DNA of 51,834 nt from Elusimicrobiota bacterium (GCA_016209035.1 JACQWX010000041.1:1-51834), one strand, 5' to 3'; numbered from the stretch's first letter, positions 7,336 to 15,411 are shown. Notes: generated from the sequence alone by a model not told the origin. Numbers and translations are program-made.

Positions 7336-8607
7336 TCAAGCCTTGGACTGGAGCGCGGCTGCGATGGCCTCCAAGACCTGCCGGCGGTTCGGGGTGTCGC
7401 GGCAGCCCTTCTGGGCGTAGCTCAGGGCCAGCGTTCCCGCGCGGACGATGCCCGGCGAGGAAGGGCCGGCCGGCTCGACGCGGACGTCCAGGCTATTGCG
7501 CGCCCCAGCCGCTTCCTCCAAGGCGACCACGACGCTACGGTCTTGCCGGGGCTCGATGGCGCGGAGCGCGAAGCCGCCGTACATGTTCTTGACGTCCGGG
7601 GGCCGGCAGAGGCTCCCCGCGACCCTTGCCAGCAGAGCCGGGACCGCCGGCTCCATCTTGAGCTCGCGGATCTGCTTGAGCAAGGTCTTCGGGTCCGCGG
7701 CGGGCGGAGCGGTCCCTTGGACGGGGTCCAGGAGCCTTCTCCCGCCAAGGCGCTGCAGGTAGCCGGCGAAGACGCCGGGGCACTTGGACGCCAGCCGGCA
7801 CTTGCCGCACGGCCTCGCCGGCTTGACGTAAGAGACCCAGGGCAAAGGCCGGCCGTCGCTCTTGAGCCCCGGGATGCTCCTTGCGACGCAGGCGGGCGCG
7901 TCGGAGCCGAGCAACAAGAAACCGCGCATGCTCGTCCGGACGTCCCGCATCGTCCAGGCCACCTCTTCGTAGGTGGGCCAGAACAGCAGGTAGCGTCGGG
8001 ACGTCGGGTCTGCCACGGAGCTCAAGAGATTCCCGCTCAGGCCGATGCCGGCGGGACATCGGGACCGCACGTCGCGCAGGGCATCGACCGAGCGCCGCAT
8101 CGTCCGCAGGGCCGGCCGCACGAACACCAGCGCGACGGTGACCCGCATCCCTTCATGGGCGCAATGCTCGATGGCGGCCAGCTTCGCGGCCGTGGCCCCG
8201 GGCTTCCCGAGAAGGACGTCGGCGACCGGCCCGTCGACCCCGGGGAGGCTGATGAACACGCGTGAGAGCCCGCAGGATCTCAGATGCCGCGCGTAGGCAG
8301 GATCCGCCAGCCGCAATCCCGACGTCAACAGGGAAATGGACCGGAACCCCGTCCGTCGAGCCAGCCGGACCAGCCTGGGGAAGTCGGGGTACGTCGTCGG
8401 CTCGCTGGAATGGCGGCCGAAGCAGACGTCCCGGACGCCGCCGGCGAATAGGTCCTTGAGCCTCCGGGACAGCTGGTCGAACTCCACCTGCTCGTCCGGC
8501 GGGTTCCCTCGGAAATTGCACCAGATGCAGGAGAGATCGCACTTCCCCGGCACCATGAGCTCGGTTCCGCTTGGACCGCGGGGCGGCGGGGTTTTCGAGA
8601 CGCGCAT
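7336..8607 (-). CDS. radical SAM protein with C-terminal cysteine cluster
   Basis: The protein has 423 residues from the ATG at 8607. Near its N-terminus is C-x3-C-x2-C (CDLSCIWC), the 4Fe-4S motif of radical SAM enzymes, preceded by TELMVPGKC. Around residue 265 is C-x2-C-x5-C (CGKCRLASKC), a SPASM/twitch-like auxiliary cluster motif. GRHSSEPTTYPD resembles the SAM-binding 'GGEPT' region, in the altered form SSEPT. The C-terminal third (about 310-423) has no domain I recognise. The substrate is unknown. A TATGAT box at 8626-8621 overlaps the alternative ATG at 8625 and favours the start at 8607. The gene lies 48 bases from lysS on the same strand. Confidence 0.75.
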   Translation of the reverse strand: MRVSKTPPPRGPSGTELMVPGKCDLSCIWCNFRGNPPDEQVEFDQLSRRLKDLFAGGVRDVCFGRHSSEPTTYPDFPRLVRLARRTGFRSISLLTSGLRLADPAYARHLRSCGLSRVFISLPGVDGPVADVLLGKPGATAAKLAAIEHCAHEGMRVTVALVFVRPALRTMRRSVDALRDVRSRCPAGIGLSGNLLSSVADPTSRRYLLFWPTYEEVAWTMRDVRTSMRGFLLLGSDAPACVARSIPGLKSDGRPLPWVSYVKPARPCGKCRLASKCPGVFAGYLQRLGGRRLLDPVQGTAPPAADPKTLLKQIRELKMEPAVPALLARVAGSLCRPPDVKNMYGGFALRAIEPRQDRSVVVALEEAAGARNSLDVRVEPAGPSSPGIVRAGTLALSYAQKGCRDTPNRRQVLEAIAAALQSKA

Positions 8608-8620
8608 CAACCGACATGTT

Positions 8621-8663
8621 ATCATATCCGCGCAAGCCCGCCCCCAGGCGCATTTGATATCAT
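8621..8663. promoter_or_regulatory. divergent -10 boxes between the radical SAM and CBS/HATPase genes
   Basis: TATGAT on the minus strand (8626-8621) lies 13 bases from the radical SAM ATG. TATCAT on the plus strand (8658-8663) lies 12 bases from the ATG at 8676. Neither has an obvious -35 box. Confidence 0.4.
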
Positions 8664-8675
8664 GTCCGGCGCTCC

Positions 8676-9335
8676 ATGAAAGACCTCCGCAGCGTCCGCG
8701 TGGAAGAGATCATGACCTCGCCGGTGGTCACCGTGCCCGCGGGCGCCACGCTCCGGGAGGCGGCGCGGATCGTCGACGAGCGGCGCATCAGCTGCCTCGT
8801 CGTGGAGGAGGACGGCGCCCCGGCCGGCATCCTGACGGAGAGAGATCTGGTCCGCAGCCTCAGCCGCGGCGTGGGGCCGGACGAGAGCGTGGGCTCCTTC
8901 ATCGGCGAGTCGCTCGTGTCCGTTGACGCCGACGCCCTGGAGCAGCGGCTCGACGAGGGCCTGCCCGACGGGGAGATGGACGGCGAGCGGATCGGCGCGG
9001 TGATCGACAACCTCCTGAGCAACGCGGTCAAGTTCTCCCGCAAAGGGGACTCGATCACGATCTCCGCCGGGGCCCTGCCGGAGGGCGGGGTGCGGGTGGA
9101 GGTTGCGGACACCGGCGTCGGGATCGACGAGGGCGACATGCCGAAGCTCTTCACGGAGTTCGCCAAGCTCCGCAGCAAGCCCACCGCCAACGAGGCCAGC
9201 ACGGGGCTGGGCCTGGCCATCGTGAAGAAGACGGTCGAGCAGCACGGGGGGAGCGTCTACGCGAGGAGCGAGAAAGGCAAGGGCTCCACCTCCGACAAGA
9301 AGCTCAGGCAGCCCTCGGCGTCCCAGAGCAGGTAG
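8676..9335 (+). CDS. CBS domain fused to a histidine-kinase ATPase domain (no phospho-acceptor)
   Basis: The 219-residue protein starts with a CBS repeat (residues 4-60: VEEIMTSPVVTVPAGATLRE, then ILTERDLVRSLSRG) and the beginning of a second one. Around residue 95 it changes abruptly to a HATPase_c domain: N-box DNLLSNAVKFS, G1 DTGVGI, F-box region LFTEF and G2 STGLGLAIVKK. The DHp helices and phospho-histidine between sensor and ATPase domains of a real kinase are absent. The usual last strand after 'KGKGST' is replaced by an unrelated tail. It is probably a deletion-derived chimera of two genes; it could instead be a nucleotide-sensing ATPase acting on a partner protein. An MFS gene starts 9 bases downstream. 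Confidence 0.7.
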   Translation: MKDLRSVRVEEIMTSPVVTVPAGATLREAARIVDERRISCLVVEEDGAPAGILTERDLVRSLSRGVGPDESVGSFIGESLVSVDADALEQRLDEGLPDGEMDGERIGAVIDNLLSNAVKFSRKGDSITISAGALPEGGVRVEVADTGVGIDEGDMPKLFTEFAKLRSKPTANEASTGLGLAIVKKTVEQHGGSVYARSEKGKGSTSDKKLRQPSASQSR

Positions 9336-9344
9336 ACGCCGCCG

Positions 9345-10646
9345 ATGAATCCCGCGCGGCTCCTGCGCCTCTATTGGTCCCGCGTCAGGATGTTCAGCAG
9401 GAACATACGCCTGCTCCTGTTGGGAGACCTCCTCATCGGCCTGGGCATGACCTTCTGGGGCCTGCTCTTCAACCTCTACCTCAAGGAGCTGGGGGCGGGT
9501 CTGGGCTACGACGAGGCCGGCGTCGGCATGTTCATCGGCAAGACCACGGCCATCGCCCAGGCGGCGGCCGCGTTGTGCGCGCTCCCCGCGGGGTTCTGCG
9601 CCGGCCGGTGGGACCACAAGACCGTGCTCATCGCCTCGCACCTGCTCTCCCTGGCCGCTTTCGTCGCGGCCATCGTGAGCCCCACGCCGGGGGGGCTCCA
9701 TGCGTTCCTGTTCCTGGCCGCCGGCGCGTCCGTCTTTTTCTGGGTCGTGACCGGGCCGTTCACCATGGAGAACACCACGGCCGAAGAGCGCACCTATGTC
9801 TTCACCCTGGCCTTCGCCCTGCGGCTCGTGGGCGGCGTCGCCGGCAGCATCCTGGCCGGTCATCTGAAGGAGGCCGCTGCCTTGAGCGGACTTTCGCAGA
9901 TCGCCGCCTACAGGGGGGCGATCCTGGCTGGCCTGGGCGTGAGTCTGCTGGGAGTCGTCCCGTTCCTCCTCATCCGCGGCACGCGGGCCGCCGCCGTGGG
10001 GGAGCGCAGGCTCTCCCTCGAGGGCTTCCGGGACTGGGATTGGCGCTACTACGGCAAGGCCCTCCTGCCGTCTTGCCTCCTCTCGGTGGGAGCCGGGCTC
10101 ATCGTGCAGTTCATGAACCTCTACCTCAAGGACACGTTCCCGCGGCTCCTGGACTCCCAGATCGGGTTCTACATGTCCCTCCAGAGCGCGACCATGGTGT
10201 TCGGCATGCTCGCGGCGCCCCTCCTGGCCGAGAAGCAGGGCAAGGTCAGGACCATCGTGGGGACCCAGATCGCTTCCCTTCCCTTCATGCTCGCCTTGGC
10301 CCTGACCCATGACCTCAGGGTGGCCGTGGCCGCGATGCTCCTGCGGGCCGCGCTCATGAACATGAGCGGGCCCGTCTCCAACACCCTGGTCATGGAGCTC
10401 TGCAGGAAGCGTGAGCAGGGAGTGCTCTCGGCCCTCTTCACCCTCAACTGGAACCTGGCGTGGGCGATGTCCGCGCTCGCGTTCGGGCACATGAAGGGGG
10501 ACTACCAGCTGATGTTCTTCGCCGCCATCGGCTTGTACATCGCCTCGACCACGCTCTACGGCTTCCTGTTCCGGGGCGCCGAGGCCGAGCTCGAGCGCCG
10601 CAGGAAAGCCTTGGCCGGCCCCGTGGAGGTCTTTGAGCCGAGGTAG
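9345..10646 (+). CDS. MFS transporter
   Basis: The 433-residue protein has about 12 hydrophobic segments in the 6+6 pattern of the major facilitator superfamily, with a cytoplasmic loop near residues 215-235. The motif-A position after the second helix reads LPAGFCAGRWDHKTVL, a divergent form of G-x-L-a-D-r-x-G-r-k. The ATG at 9345 is 9 bases after the CBS/HATPase stop, so co-transcription is likely. The substrate cannot be inferred. It shows no close similarity by eye to the second MFS protein at 11407-12636. Confidence 0.8.
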   Translation: MNPARLLRLYWSRVRMFSRNIRLLLLGDLLIGLGMTFWGLLFNLYLKELGAGLGYDEAGVGMFIGKTTAIAQAAAALCALPAGFCAGRWDHKTVLIASHLLSLAAFVAAIVSPTPGGLHAFLFLAAGASVFFWVVTGPFTMENTTAEERTYVFTLAFALRLVGGVAGSILAGHLKEAAALSGLSQIAAYRGAILAGLGVSLLGVVPFLLIRGTRAAAVGERRLSLEGFRDWDWRYYGKALLPSCLLSVGAGLIVQFMNLYLKDTFPRLLDSQIGFYMSLQSATMVFGMLAAPLLAEKQGKVRTIVGTQIASLPFMLALALTHDLRVAVAAMLLRAALMNMSGPVSNTLVMELCRKREQGVLSALFTLNWNLAWAMSALAFGHMKGDYQLMFFAAIGLYIASTTLYGFLFRGAEAELERRRKALAGPVEVFEPR

Positions 10647-10674
10647 CTCGGCGGCCGGGCAAGCCTTGATTCTA

Positions 10675-10735
10675 TGTGGGAATTGCCCACCATGTGACAG
10701 GTGGGCATTGACAAATCTCCCACATCTGTTATACT
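10675..10735 (+). promoter_or_regulatory. promoter and nested operator of the toxin-antitoxin pair
   Basis: TTGACA (10708-10713) and TATACT (10730-10735) are 16 bases apart. An inner inverted repeat TGCCCACC (10684-10691) / GGTGGGCA (10700-10707) abuts the -35 box. An outer pair TGTGGGA (10675-10681) / TCCCACA (10718-10724) brackets it and enters the spacer. This placement suits repression by the antitoxin or the toxin-antitoxin complex. Confidence 0.75.
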
Positions 10736-10762
10736 GGTAATGGAGTCGGGCGGGGGGAGATC

Positions 10763-11065
10763 ATGACGATCCGACAGCTGATTCGAGACGGCGAATTCAA
10801 GGAATTGGCCGAGGCACAACTGGACAGCAAGAAAAGGATCACCCTCAAGAGGCTGAAGACGAACAGCAAGCGCTACAGGATCTATGCCAACGGGGCGGGG
10901 CAGATCATCCTGGACCCGCAGGTTTCCGTTTCCGCCTCGGAGGTTTGGCTGTTCGAGAACAAATCGGCGCTGGAATCGGTCCGCCGAGGCCTCCGGCAAT
11001 CCGCCGAGGGCAAGGTCAAGGAAGGTCCGAGCATGGCCGGACATGCCGACCTTGAGCTTGGATAG
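10763..11065 (+). CDS. type II antitoxin
   Basis: The 100-residue protein precedes a RelE/ParE-fold toxin by 2 bases, the standard antitoxin-first order. Its first half is basic and strand-like (MTIRQLIRDGEFKELAEAQL, then SKKRITLKRLKTNSKRYRIY). It continues YANGAGQIILDPQVSVSASE and ends in a helical stretch WLFENKSALESVRRGLRQSA that could wrap the toxin. The family is one I recall as a recurrent partner of this toxin type, without a standard symbol. GGGGGGAG lies just before the ATG. The nested operator upstream suggests autoregulation. Confidence 0.7.
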   Translation: MTIRQLIRDGEFKELAEAQLDSKKRITLKRLKTNSKRYRIYANGAGQIILDPQVSVSASEVWLFENKSALESVRRGLRQSAEGKVKEGPSMAGHADLELG

Positions 11066-11067
11066 CC

Positions 11068-11367
11068 GTGCGGTTCAGGCTCCTCTACACGGATGAGGCC
11101 GCCTCCAATCTCGCCCACCTAGGGTCGTCTCCCGCGCTGGCACGGAAACTCAAGGTTGTCCAGAAGACGCTGGGATTGATGGAAACCAACCTGCGCCACC
11201 CGAGCCTGAACACGCACAAGTTCGAGTCGCTTCAGGGGATGAAGGGGGAACCCGTTTTTGAATCGTATGCCGAGAACAACACGCCCGGCGCCTGCCGCGT
11301 ATTCTGGCACTACACAACCGACAAGCGCGGATTCATCACCGTCGTTGCGATAACGGCCCACCCGTAG
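11068..11367 (+). CDS. RelE/ParE-superfamily toxin
   Basis: The 99-residue protein starts at GTG 11068 (MRFRLLYTDEAASNLAHL). It has the small beta-alpha-alpha-beta layout of RelE/ParE toxins. Conserved phrases include TLGLMETNLRHPSLNTHKFE, YAENNTPGACRVFWHY and the final strand FITVVAITAHP. RelE members cleave ribosome-bound mRNA and ParE members poison gyrase; which applies here cannot be told from sequence alone. Candidate active residues are basic/aromatic ones in RVFWHY and the C-terminal AITAHP. The context with antitoxin and operator supports an intact module. Confidence 0.78.
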   Translation: MRFRLLYTDEAASNLAHLGSSPALARKLKVVQKTLGLMETNLRHPSLNTHKFESLQGMKGEPVFESYAENNTPGACRVFWHYTTDKRGFITVVAITAHP

Positions 11368-11406
11368 CCCCATCCTCCCTTATGCCTCCTAACGGCTGGA
11401 GGGGGC

Positions 11407-12636
11407 CTAGACCGGCAGGGTTAAGACGGGAGCGTCCTCGACGGTCCCGTCCTCCCGGGCGCTGACCTGCCGCCTCAAGGATCGGAAGCCCAGGCCAGCC
11501 GCGAGCGCAAGGCCCGCCACCGCGCACCAAGGCATGGGGGGCCAGGAAGGGGCGAGGTGCTCGTTGCCGAGCCCTCCGAGCAGGACCCCCATCGCGGAGC
11601 CGATCTGCTGGAGGATGCCGTGCACCCCCATGTACCTGCCCTTGCAGCGCTCGGGCGCCATGTTGGCGGCCAGGGTGTGCATGCCCGGCTGGACCAGGAT
11701 CTCGCCCAAGGTCAGGACGAAGACGGCGAGCGCGGCGGTCTCAAAGCCCTGGCTGAACCCCACGCCCAGGTAGCCCGCGGCGTAGAGGAGGCACCCCAAG
11801 GCCAGCCCCGAGGTCAGGCGCGAGCGCTCCAGGCCCTTCGACGCCCAATACTGCAGGAGCACGACGACGGCTCCGTTGAGGGAGAAGAGCAGGCCCACCC
11901 GGCTCTCGGGCAGATGGAGGCACCGGACGCAGTGGAGGGACAACGCGACCACGAGCTGGCTCATGACCATGCCGATGAGGAGCGAGGAGAGGCAGAGCCT
12001 CGCGAAGCGGCGGTCGCGCAGCGCGGAGAAAGCGGCGGCGAAGTCCATCCCCTCCTCCTGCCTCGACCTGGGCGAGTCCCGCACGCCCAAGCCGATGGTG
12101 AGGGCCGAGAGGGCGAAGGCCAGGGAGGTGAAGAGGAACATCATGGGGTAGGACTTGAGCGCGAGCGTTCCGCCGATGGCGGGCCCCAGGGCCCAGCCGA
12201 GGTTGGCGCCCATCCTGAGGAACCCGTAGGCCCGCACGCGCCTCGTTGGGTCGCAGGTATCCGCCACCCAGGAGCGCGCCGCAGGAGTGAAGAAGCTCCC
12301 TATGAACATGCCCAGCAGGTGCAGGGCCATGATCCAGCCCCAGTGCTTGCCGCTCCATATGGCCCAGGCCATCAGGAGCGTGCTCCCCGCCCTTGCGGAC
12401 AGGGAAGCGAGCATGACCCGCTTGCGGCCCGCCACGTCCGACCATTCCCCGCCGATGCCGTGGGCCAGGGCGGTCGAGAACATGGAGACCGACAGGAAGG
12501 CGCCGACCAAGCCCGCGGAGAGCCCGCGGTGGACGGTGAGGTACACGGCCAGGAACGGGAAGGAGAGCGCGGCCCCGGTCACCAGCAGGGACTCCGCCGC
12601 GACCAGGGTCCAGAAGCTGAATCCGTAGCCTGTCAT
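11407..12636 (-). CDS. MFS transporter (drug-efflux-like)
   Basis: The 409-residue protein has 12 predicted helices. Motif A is well formed in GIGGEWSDVAGRKRVM between helices 2 and 3, and VRAYGFLRMGANLGWALGPA resembles helix 5 of drug/H+ antiporters. The substrate is unknown. It is the last gene of the leftward operon, 1 base from the YfhO-like pseudogene stop. A perfect hairpin ends only three bases before its ATG, and no Shine-Dalgarno is visible. Downstream it faces the toxin gene convergently across 39 bases without a clear terminator. Confidence 0.82.
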   Translation of the reverse strand: MTGYGFSFWTLVAAESLLVTGAALSFPFLAVYLTVHRGLSAGLVGAFLSVSMFSTALAHGIGGEWSDVAGRKRVMLASLSARAGSTLLMAWAIWSGKHWGWIMALHLLGMFIGSFFTPAARSWVADTCDPTRRVRAYGFLRMGANLGWALGPAIGGTLALKSYPMMFLFTSLAFALSALTIGLGVRDSPRSRQEEGMDFAAAFSALRDRRFARLCLSSLLIGMVMSQLVVALSLHCVRCLHLPESRVGLLFSLNGAVVVLLQYWASKGLERSRLTSGLALGCLLYAAGYLGVGFSQGFETAALAVFVLTLGEILVQPGMHTLAANMAPERCKGRYMGVHGILQQIGSAMGVLLGGLGNEHLAPSWPPMPWCAVAGLALAAGLGFRSLRRQVSAREDGTVEDAPVLTLPV

Positions 12637-12639
12637 TTC

Positions 12640-12667
12640 AGCTCGGGAAGCTCAGGCTTCCCGAGCT
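12640..12667 (-). repeat. perfect 12-bp hairpin abutting the MFS start codon
   Basis: Arms AGCTCGGGAAGC (12640-12651) and GCTTCCCGAGCT (12656-12667) flank a 4-base loop. It overlaps the last codons of the YfhO-like gene and ends three bases before the MFS ATG. No T-run follows, so it is not a typical intrinsic terminator. Confidence 0.8.
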
Positions 12668-13016
12668 CTCCTTGTTCGTTCGCCGCATCAGAAGTCTTGC
12701 CGTCCAACCGAGGAATCCCGCGAGCGCCAGCGCGGAGACGATCGCGCCGACCCTGAAGGACGTCGGGGAATACTCCAGCCTGAGCCGGTGCCGGCCCGGG
12801 GACAAGGGAACGGCGCGCAGGACATGGTCCGCGGGCAGGACCCGGTACTCCCTCTGGTCGGAGCCTTCGAGCGGCGAGGCTCTCCAGCCCGGGGCATAGG
12901 CGTCCGTGACAAGGAGGAGCGCGGGATCCGGGGTCTGAGCCTCGATGTCGAGTTCATCGGTCGTCTCGGCCACGACACGGGCGGAGCCCCCGGTCTTCCA
13001 GGATATTGGAGGGCCA

Positions 13017-13057
13017 GGCGCCGGCGGCCCTTGGGAAGGCCGTTGGACGCCGGCGCC
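13017..13057 (+). repeat. hairpin repeat, copy D (in the YfhO-like gene)
   Basis: Perfect 10-bp arms GGCGCCGGCG (13017-13026) and CGCCGGCGCC (13048-13057) enclose a 21-base loop containing GGGAAGGCCGTTGG, close to the loop of copies A, B and C. A separate GGGC-GGA-GCCC hairpin lies about 30 bases to its left, as if the element were split. Confidence 0.6.
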
Positions 13058-13866
13058 CGGGAAGGGGGGCGTCTCCAGGATGACGAGCTTGGCCAGGTCC
13101 ACGCCGGGCAGGAACAGGGCCCGGAGCACGGCATCGCGGCCGTTCACGACGGCCCAATCTCGGACCAGCATAACTCTCGGGAAGGCGCCTGGGACCGTGA
13201 CGACCGGCCGGCCCGGATCCTCCTGAAGGACGCGCTTGAGCCGCAGGATGGCCAGGACGGGCGATGTCCTGGTGAATCGCAGGTACTGGCCGCCCTGGTC
13301 CGGCTGGAGCCCTTGGGAGACGGCCATGAATTCGGCGTAGCGCTTGCGCAGGAGCGGGTCGTGGCCCCAGAGATTGCTGGAGCCCCAGACCATGCCGGAG
13401 TTGGCGTGGAGGGGACCCTCATGGAGGACCCTGGCGTCCCCGGCGCGGTCGAGCAGGGACGGCTTCCATGCCGGAGGGCGGTCCAGCCGCGAGCTCATGG
13501 AGGCCCTCGACCCTGCGGCGAAGACCAGCATCTCTCCGACGGCCAGGACGATGAAGGCCCACCCGGCACCGGTCCCCGCGCACGCGCGCGCCGCGGGGCT
13601 CAGCAGGCCGCCGAACAGGGCGAGTTTGGCCGCAGCGGCCAGCAGGGACACGGCGGCGAAGCGGGCCGAGGCTTCGAGGAAGCCCGGGTCTCGGAGCGTG
13701 CCGGCCGCGACATCGGCCACGCCGGTGGAGGCGAGGCGTCCCAGAAGGGAAGCCCACGCGTCTTGCGCGGCATTGCCGTGGGCGAGGAGCCAGAGCCCCG
13801 CCCCCCCCGCGGCCGAGGCCGCCAACATCGCCAGGACGGGCAGGAACGACTTCCCGCGGCCGGGGC

Positions 13867-13931
13867 GCGGTCGAGGCCGGAGGCCGAGCGTCCCGGCCGC
13901 CATCAGGAAGGGCGTGGGTCGGTCGGGACGC
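13867..13931 (+). repeat. two-hairpin 65-bp repeat, copy A (in the YfhO-like gene)
   Basis: Hairpin 1 is GGCC-GGA-GGCC (13875-13885). Hairpin 2 has arms GCGTCCCGGCCGC (13888-13900) and TCGGTCGGGACGC (13919-13931) with an 18-base loop. It is the same length (65 bases) as copy C; the first 34 bases differ only at two positions, which pair with each other in hairpin 1. Confidence 0.8.
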
Positions 13932-14618
13932 CGCCAAAGAGTCTCGGAGCCGACTCCCGCGAGGACCGAGAGGAACAACGCCGAGAGGAAGGCGCATTTC
14001 GCCGCTCCCCTGAACGAGGCGAACATCGGGGCCGCATGATAAAGGAAGGCGTAGAGGGGCGTGAGGGGTCCCAGGGCCACGACCAGGCACAGCAGGGCCA
14101 GCCCTGCCAGGATGCGCGGCCGCTTGCCGTTCTCCGGGGCCAGGGCCGTGAGCGAGAGCAGCCTCCGGCGCCAGGAGCGTCAGGAGGTTCTCGGGAGGGA
14201 GGCTCACCTGCGAGGCGAAGGCGAGCGGCACTCCGCCGGAGCGCACCGAGTCCAGGGCGGTCTCGATGCCCGGCAGGAGCTGGACCGCCGAAAGCAGGAT
14301 TCCCAGCGTTGCCATCGCTCCTAGCCCAAGCGCGGCGGTGCCGAGGCCGCGCCGGCCGGTCCAAAGCCGCAGGCCCGCGTAGAGGGCCGAGACTGAGAGG
14401 GCGTAGTAAGCGTACTGCGGGTTGCCTGCGAGGACCTGGAGGGCCAAGGCCGCCGACCCCAGGAGGAGCCAGCCGGGGCGCAGGCTGTCGAGCCAGCCGT
14501 CGAGCGAGAGGAACAGGAGGGGCGTCCACGCCATCACCCCGACCTGCGAGAGATGGCCGGCAGATAGGTGCAGGAAAAAGGGCCCGCAGAACATGTAGGA
14601 GACTCCGGAGAGAAAGGC

Positions 14619-14644
14619 CCCGGCTCGGCTTGCGCCGAGCCGGG
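14619..14644. repeat. perfect short-loop palindrome in the YfhO-like gene
   Basis: Arms CCCGGCTCGGC (14619-14629) and GCCGAGCCGGG (14634-14644) flank a 4-base loop, TTGC. Confidence 0.8.
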
Positions 14645-14991
14645 AGGCCCACCAGGCCGCGAACAAGCCCGCGAGGAAGACATGGAACGTCGCCGAGAGG
14701 TTGACGGCCTGGCCGAGCGGCAGCGCCGCGTGCAGCCAGGTCAAGGGATAGAAGAGGGCCGATTGGAAGCCTCCCACGAAGCTGGCCCCCGAGTAGATGT
14801 GCGGGTTCCAGAGAGGGAGGCGGCCGGCGCCGAGTTCACGGCCGGCGAAATCCCTCCACGCCAGGAACTGGATGGAGAGGTCCGTGCCCGGGCGGGCCGG
14901 GACGCTCGCCCCGCCGGAGAGCAGGACGTCGGAGAACAGGCCCAGGGCGAGGGCGAGGAGCCCGAGGGGGATGACGAGCCTCCCCCGCATG

Positions 14992-15411
14992 TCAGAGTTC
15001 CTTGTCGATGACGATGTGGGTGTCCCTCTCGCCCGGGAGGACGAGGTCTTTGGCGGAGCCTTCCAGGTCGCCGGGCTGCGGATGCCCGGCTTGGCCGTGC
15101 GTGTTCATCTGGGCCTGCAGGATCATGGCGTCCCTGACCCGGCTGTCCGGGACGATGAGGTCCGCGTTCCTCAGGTGGAACGAGACCGGGAACTGCGGGT
15201 TGACGATGCGCTGCATCGCGATCGGGACGCCGCCCTTGTTCTTGGCGATGACGAAGAGCACGACCTGCCCCTGAGGCACGCGGCGGTGGAGGTGCGAGGC
15301 GATCGTGATCGTGCCCGACACCCTGAATTCGCGGAAGGACCAGATCAGGTAAGCGACCGCGACGAGCGCCGCGAACCCCAGGGCCAGCGTGAGGAGGAAG
15401 GCCCTTCTCAT
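14992..15411 (-). CDS. membrane-anchored CcmI C-terminal-domain-like protein
   Basis: The 139-residue protein has one N-terminal transmembrane segment (about residues 5-26) and an exported beta-rich domain. The phrases VSGTITIASHLHRRVPQGQV, VLFVIAKNKGGVPIAMQRI, FPVSFHLRNADLIVP and HPQPGDLEG follow, in order, the C-terminal domain of cytochrome c biogenesis CcmI/CycH. In CcmI this domain follows TPRs and helps deliver apocytochrome; here it stands alone, without haem-lyase genes nearby. It lies one base upstream of the YfhO-like gene and 9 bases after the receiver gene. Function here is unknown; the domain match is from recalled family features. Confidence 0.6.
   Translation of the reverse strand: MRRAFLLTLALGFAALVAVAYLIWSFREFRVSGTITIASHLHRRVPQGQVVLFVIAKNKGGVPIAMQRIVNPQFPVSFHLRNADLIVPDSRVRDAMILQAQMNTHGQAGHPQPGDLEGSAKDLVLPGERDTHIVIDKEL

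Larger units (their letters stand above)
12638..14990 (-). pseudogene. YfhO-like membrane protein, frameshifted with an apparent internal deletion
   Basis: The 5' part (14990 to about 14160) encodes an N-terminal segment, PLWNPHIYSGASFVGGFQSA and several transmembrane helices up to PENLLTLLAPE, as in YfhO-type polytopic proteins linked to lipoteichoic-acid or lipid glycosylation. The homologous reading then resumes in another frame near 14160 (LSLTALAPENGKRPRI, then ALGPLTPLYAFLYH). It continues to a YfhO-type C-terminal domain (LLLVTDAYAPGW, RAVPLSPGRHRLRLEYSP) and stops at 12638. The 'GF..G' and following helix normally found after LLAP seem missing at the junction. So this looks like an out-of-frame internal deletion rather than a single-base error, though an assembly error is not excluded. 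Two copies of the hairpin repeat lie inside. Confidence 0.7.

Noticed and set aside
13419..14160. Arg/Pro-rich C-terminus continuing the first frame of the YfhO-like gene
   Set aside because: After LLAPE the first frame becomes low-complexity text without family similarity, while the other frame carries the YfhO C-terminal motifs. The first frame past 14160 is out-of-frame reading.
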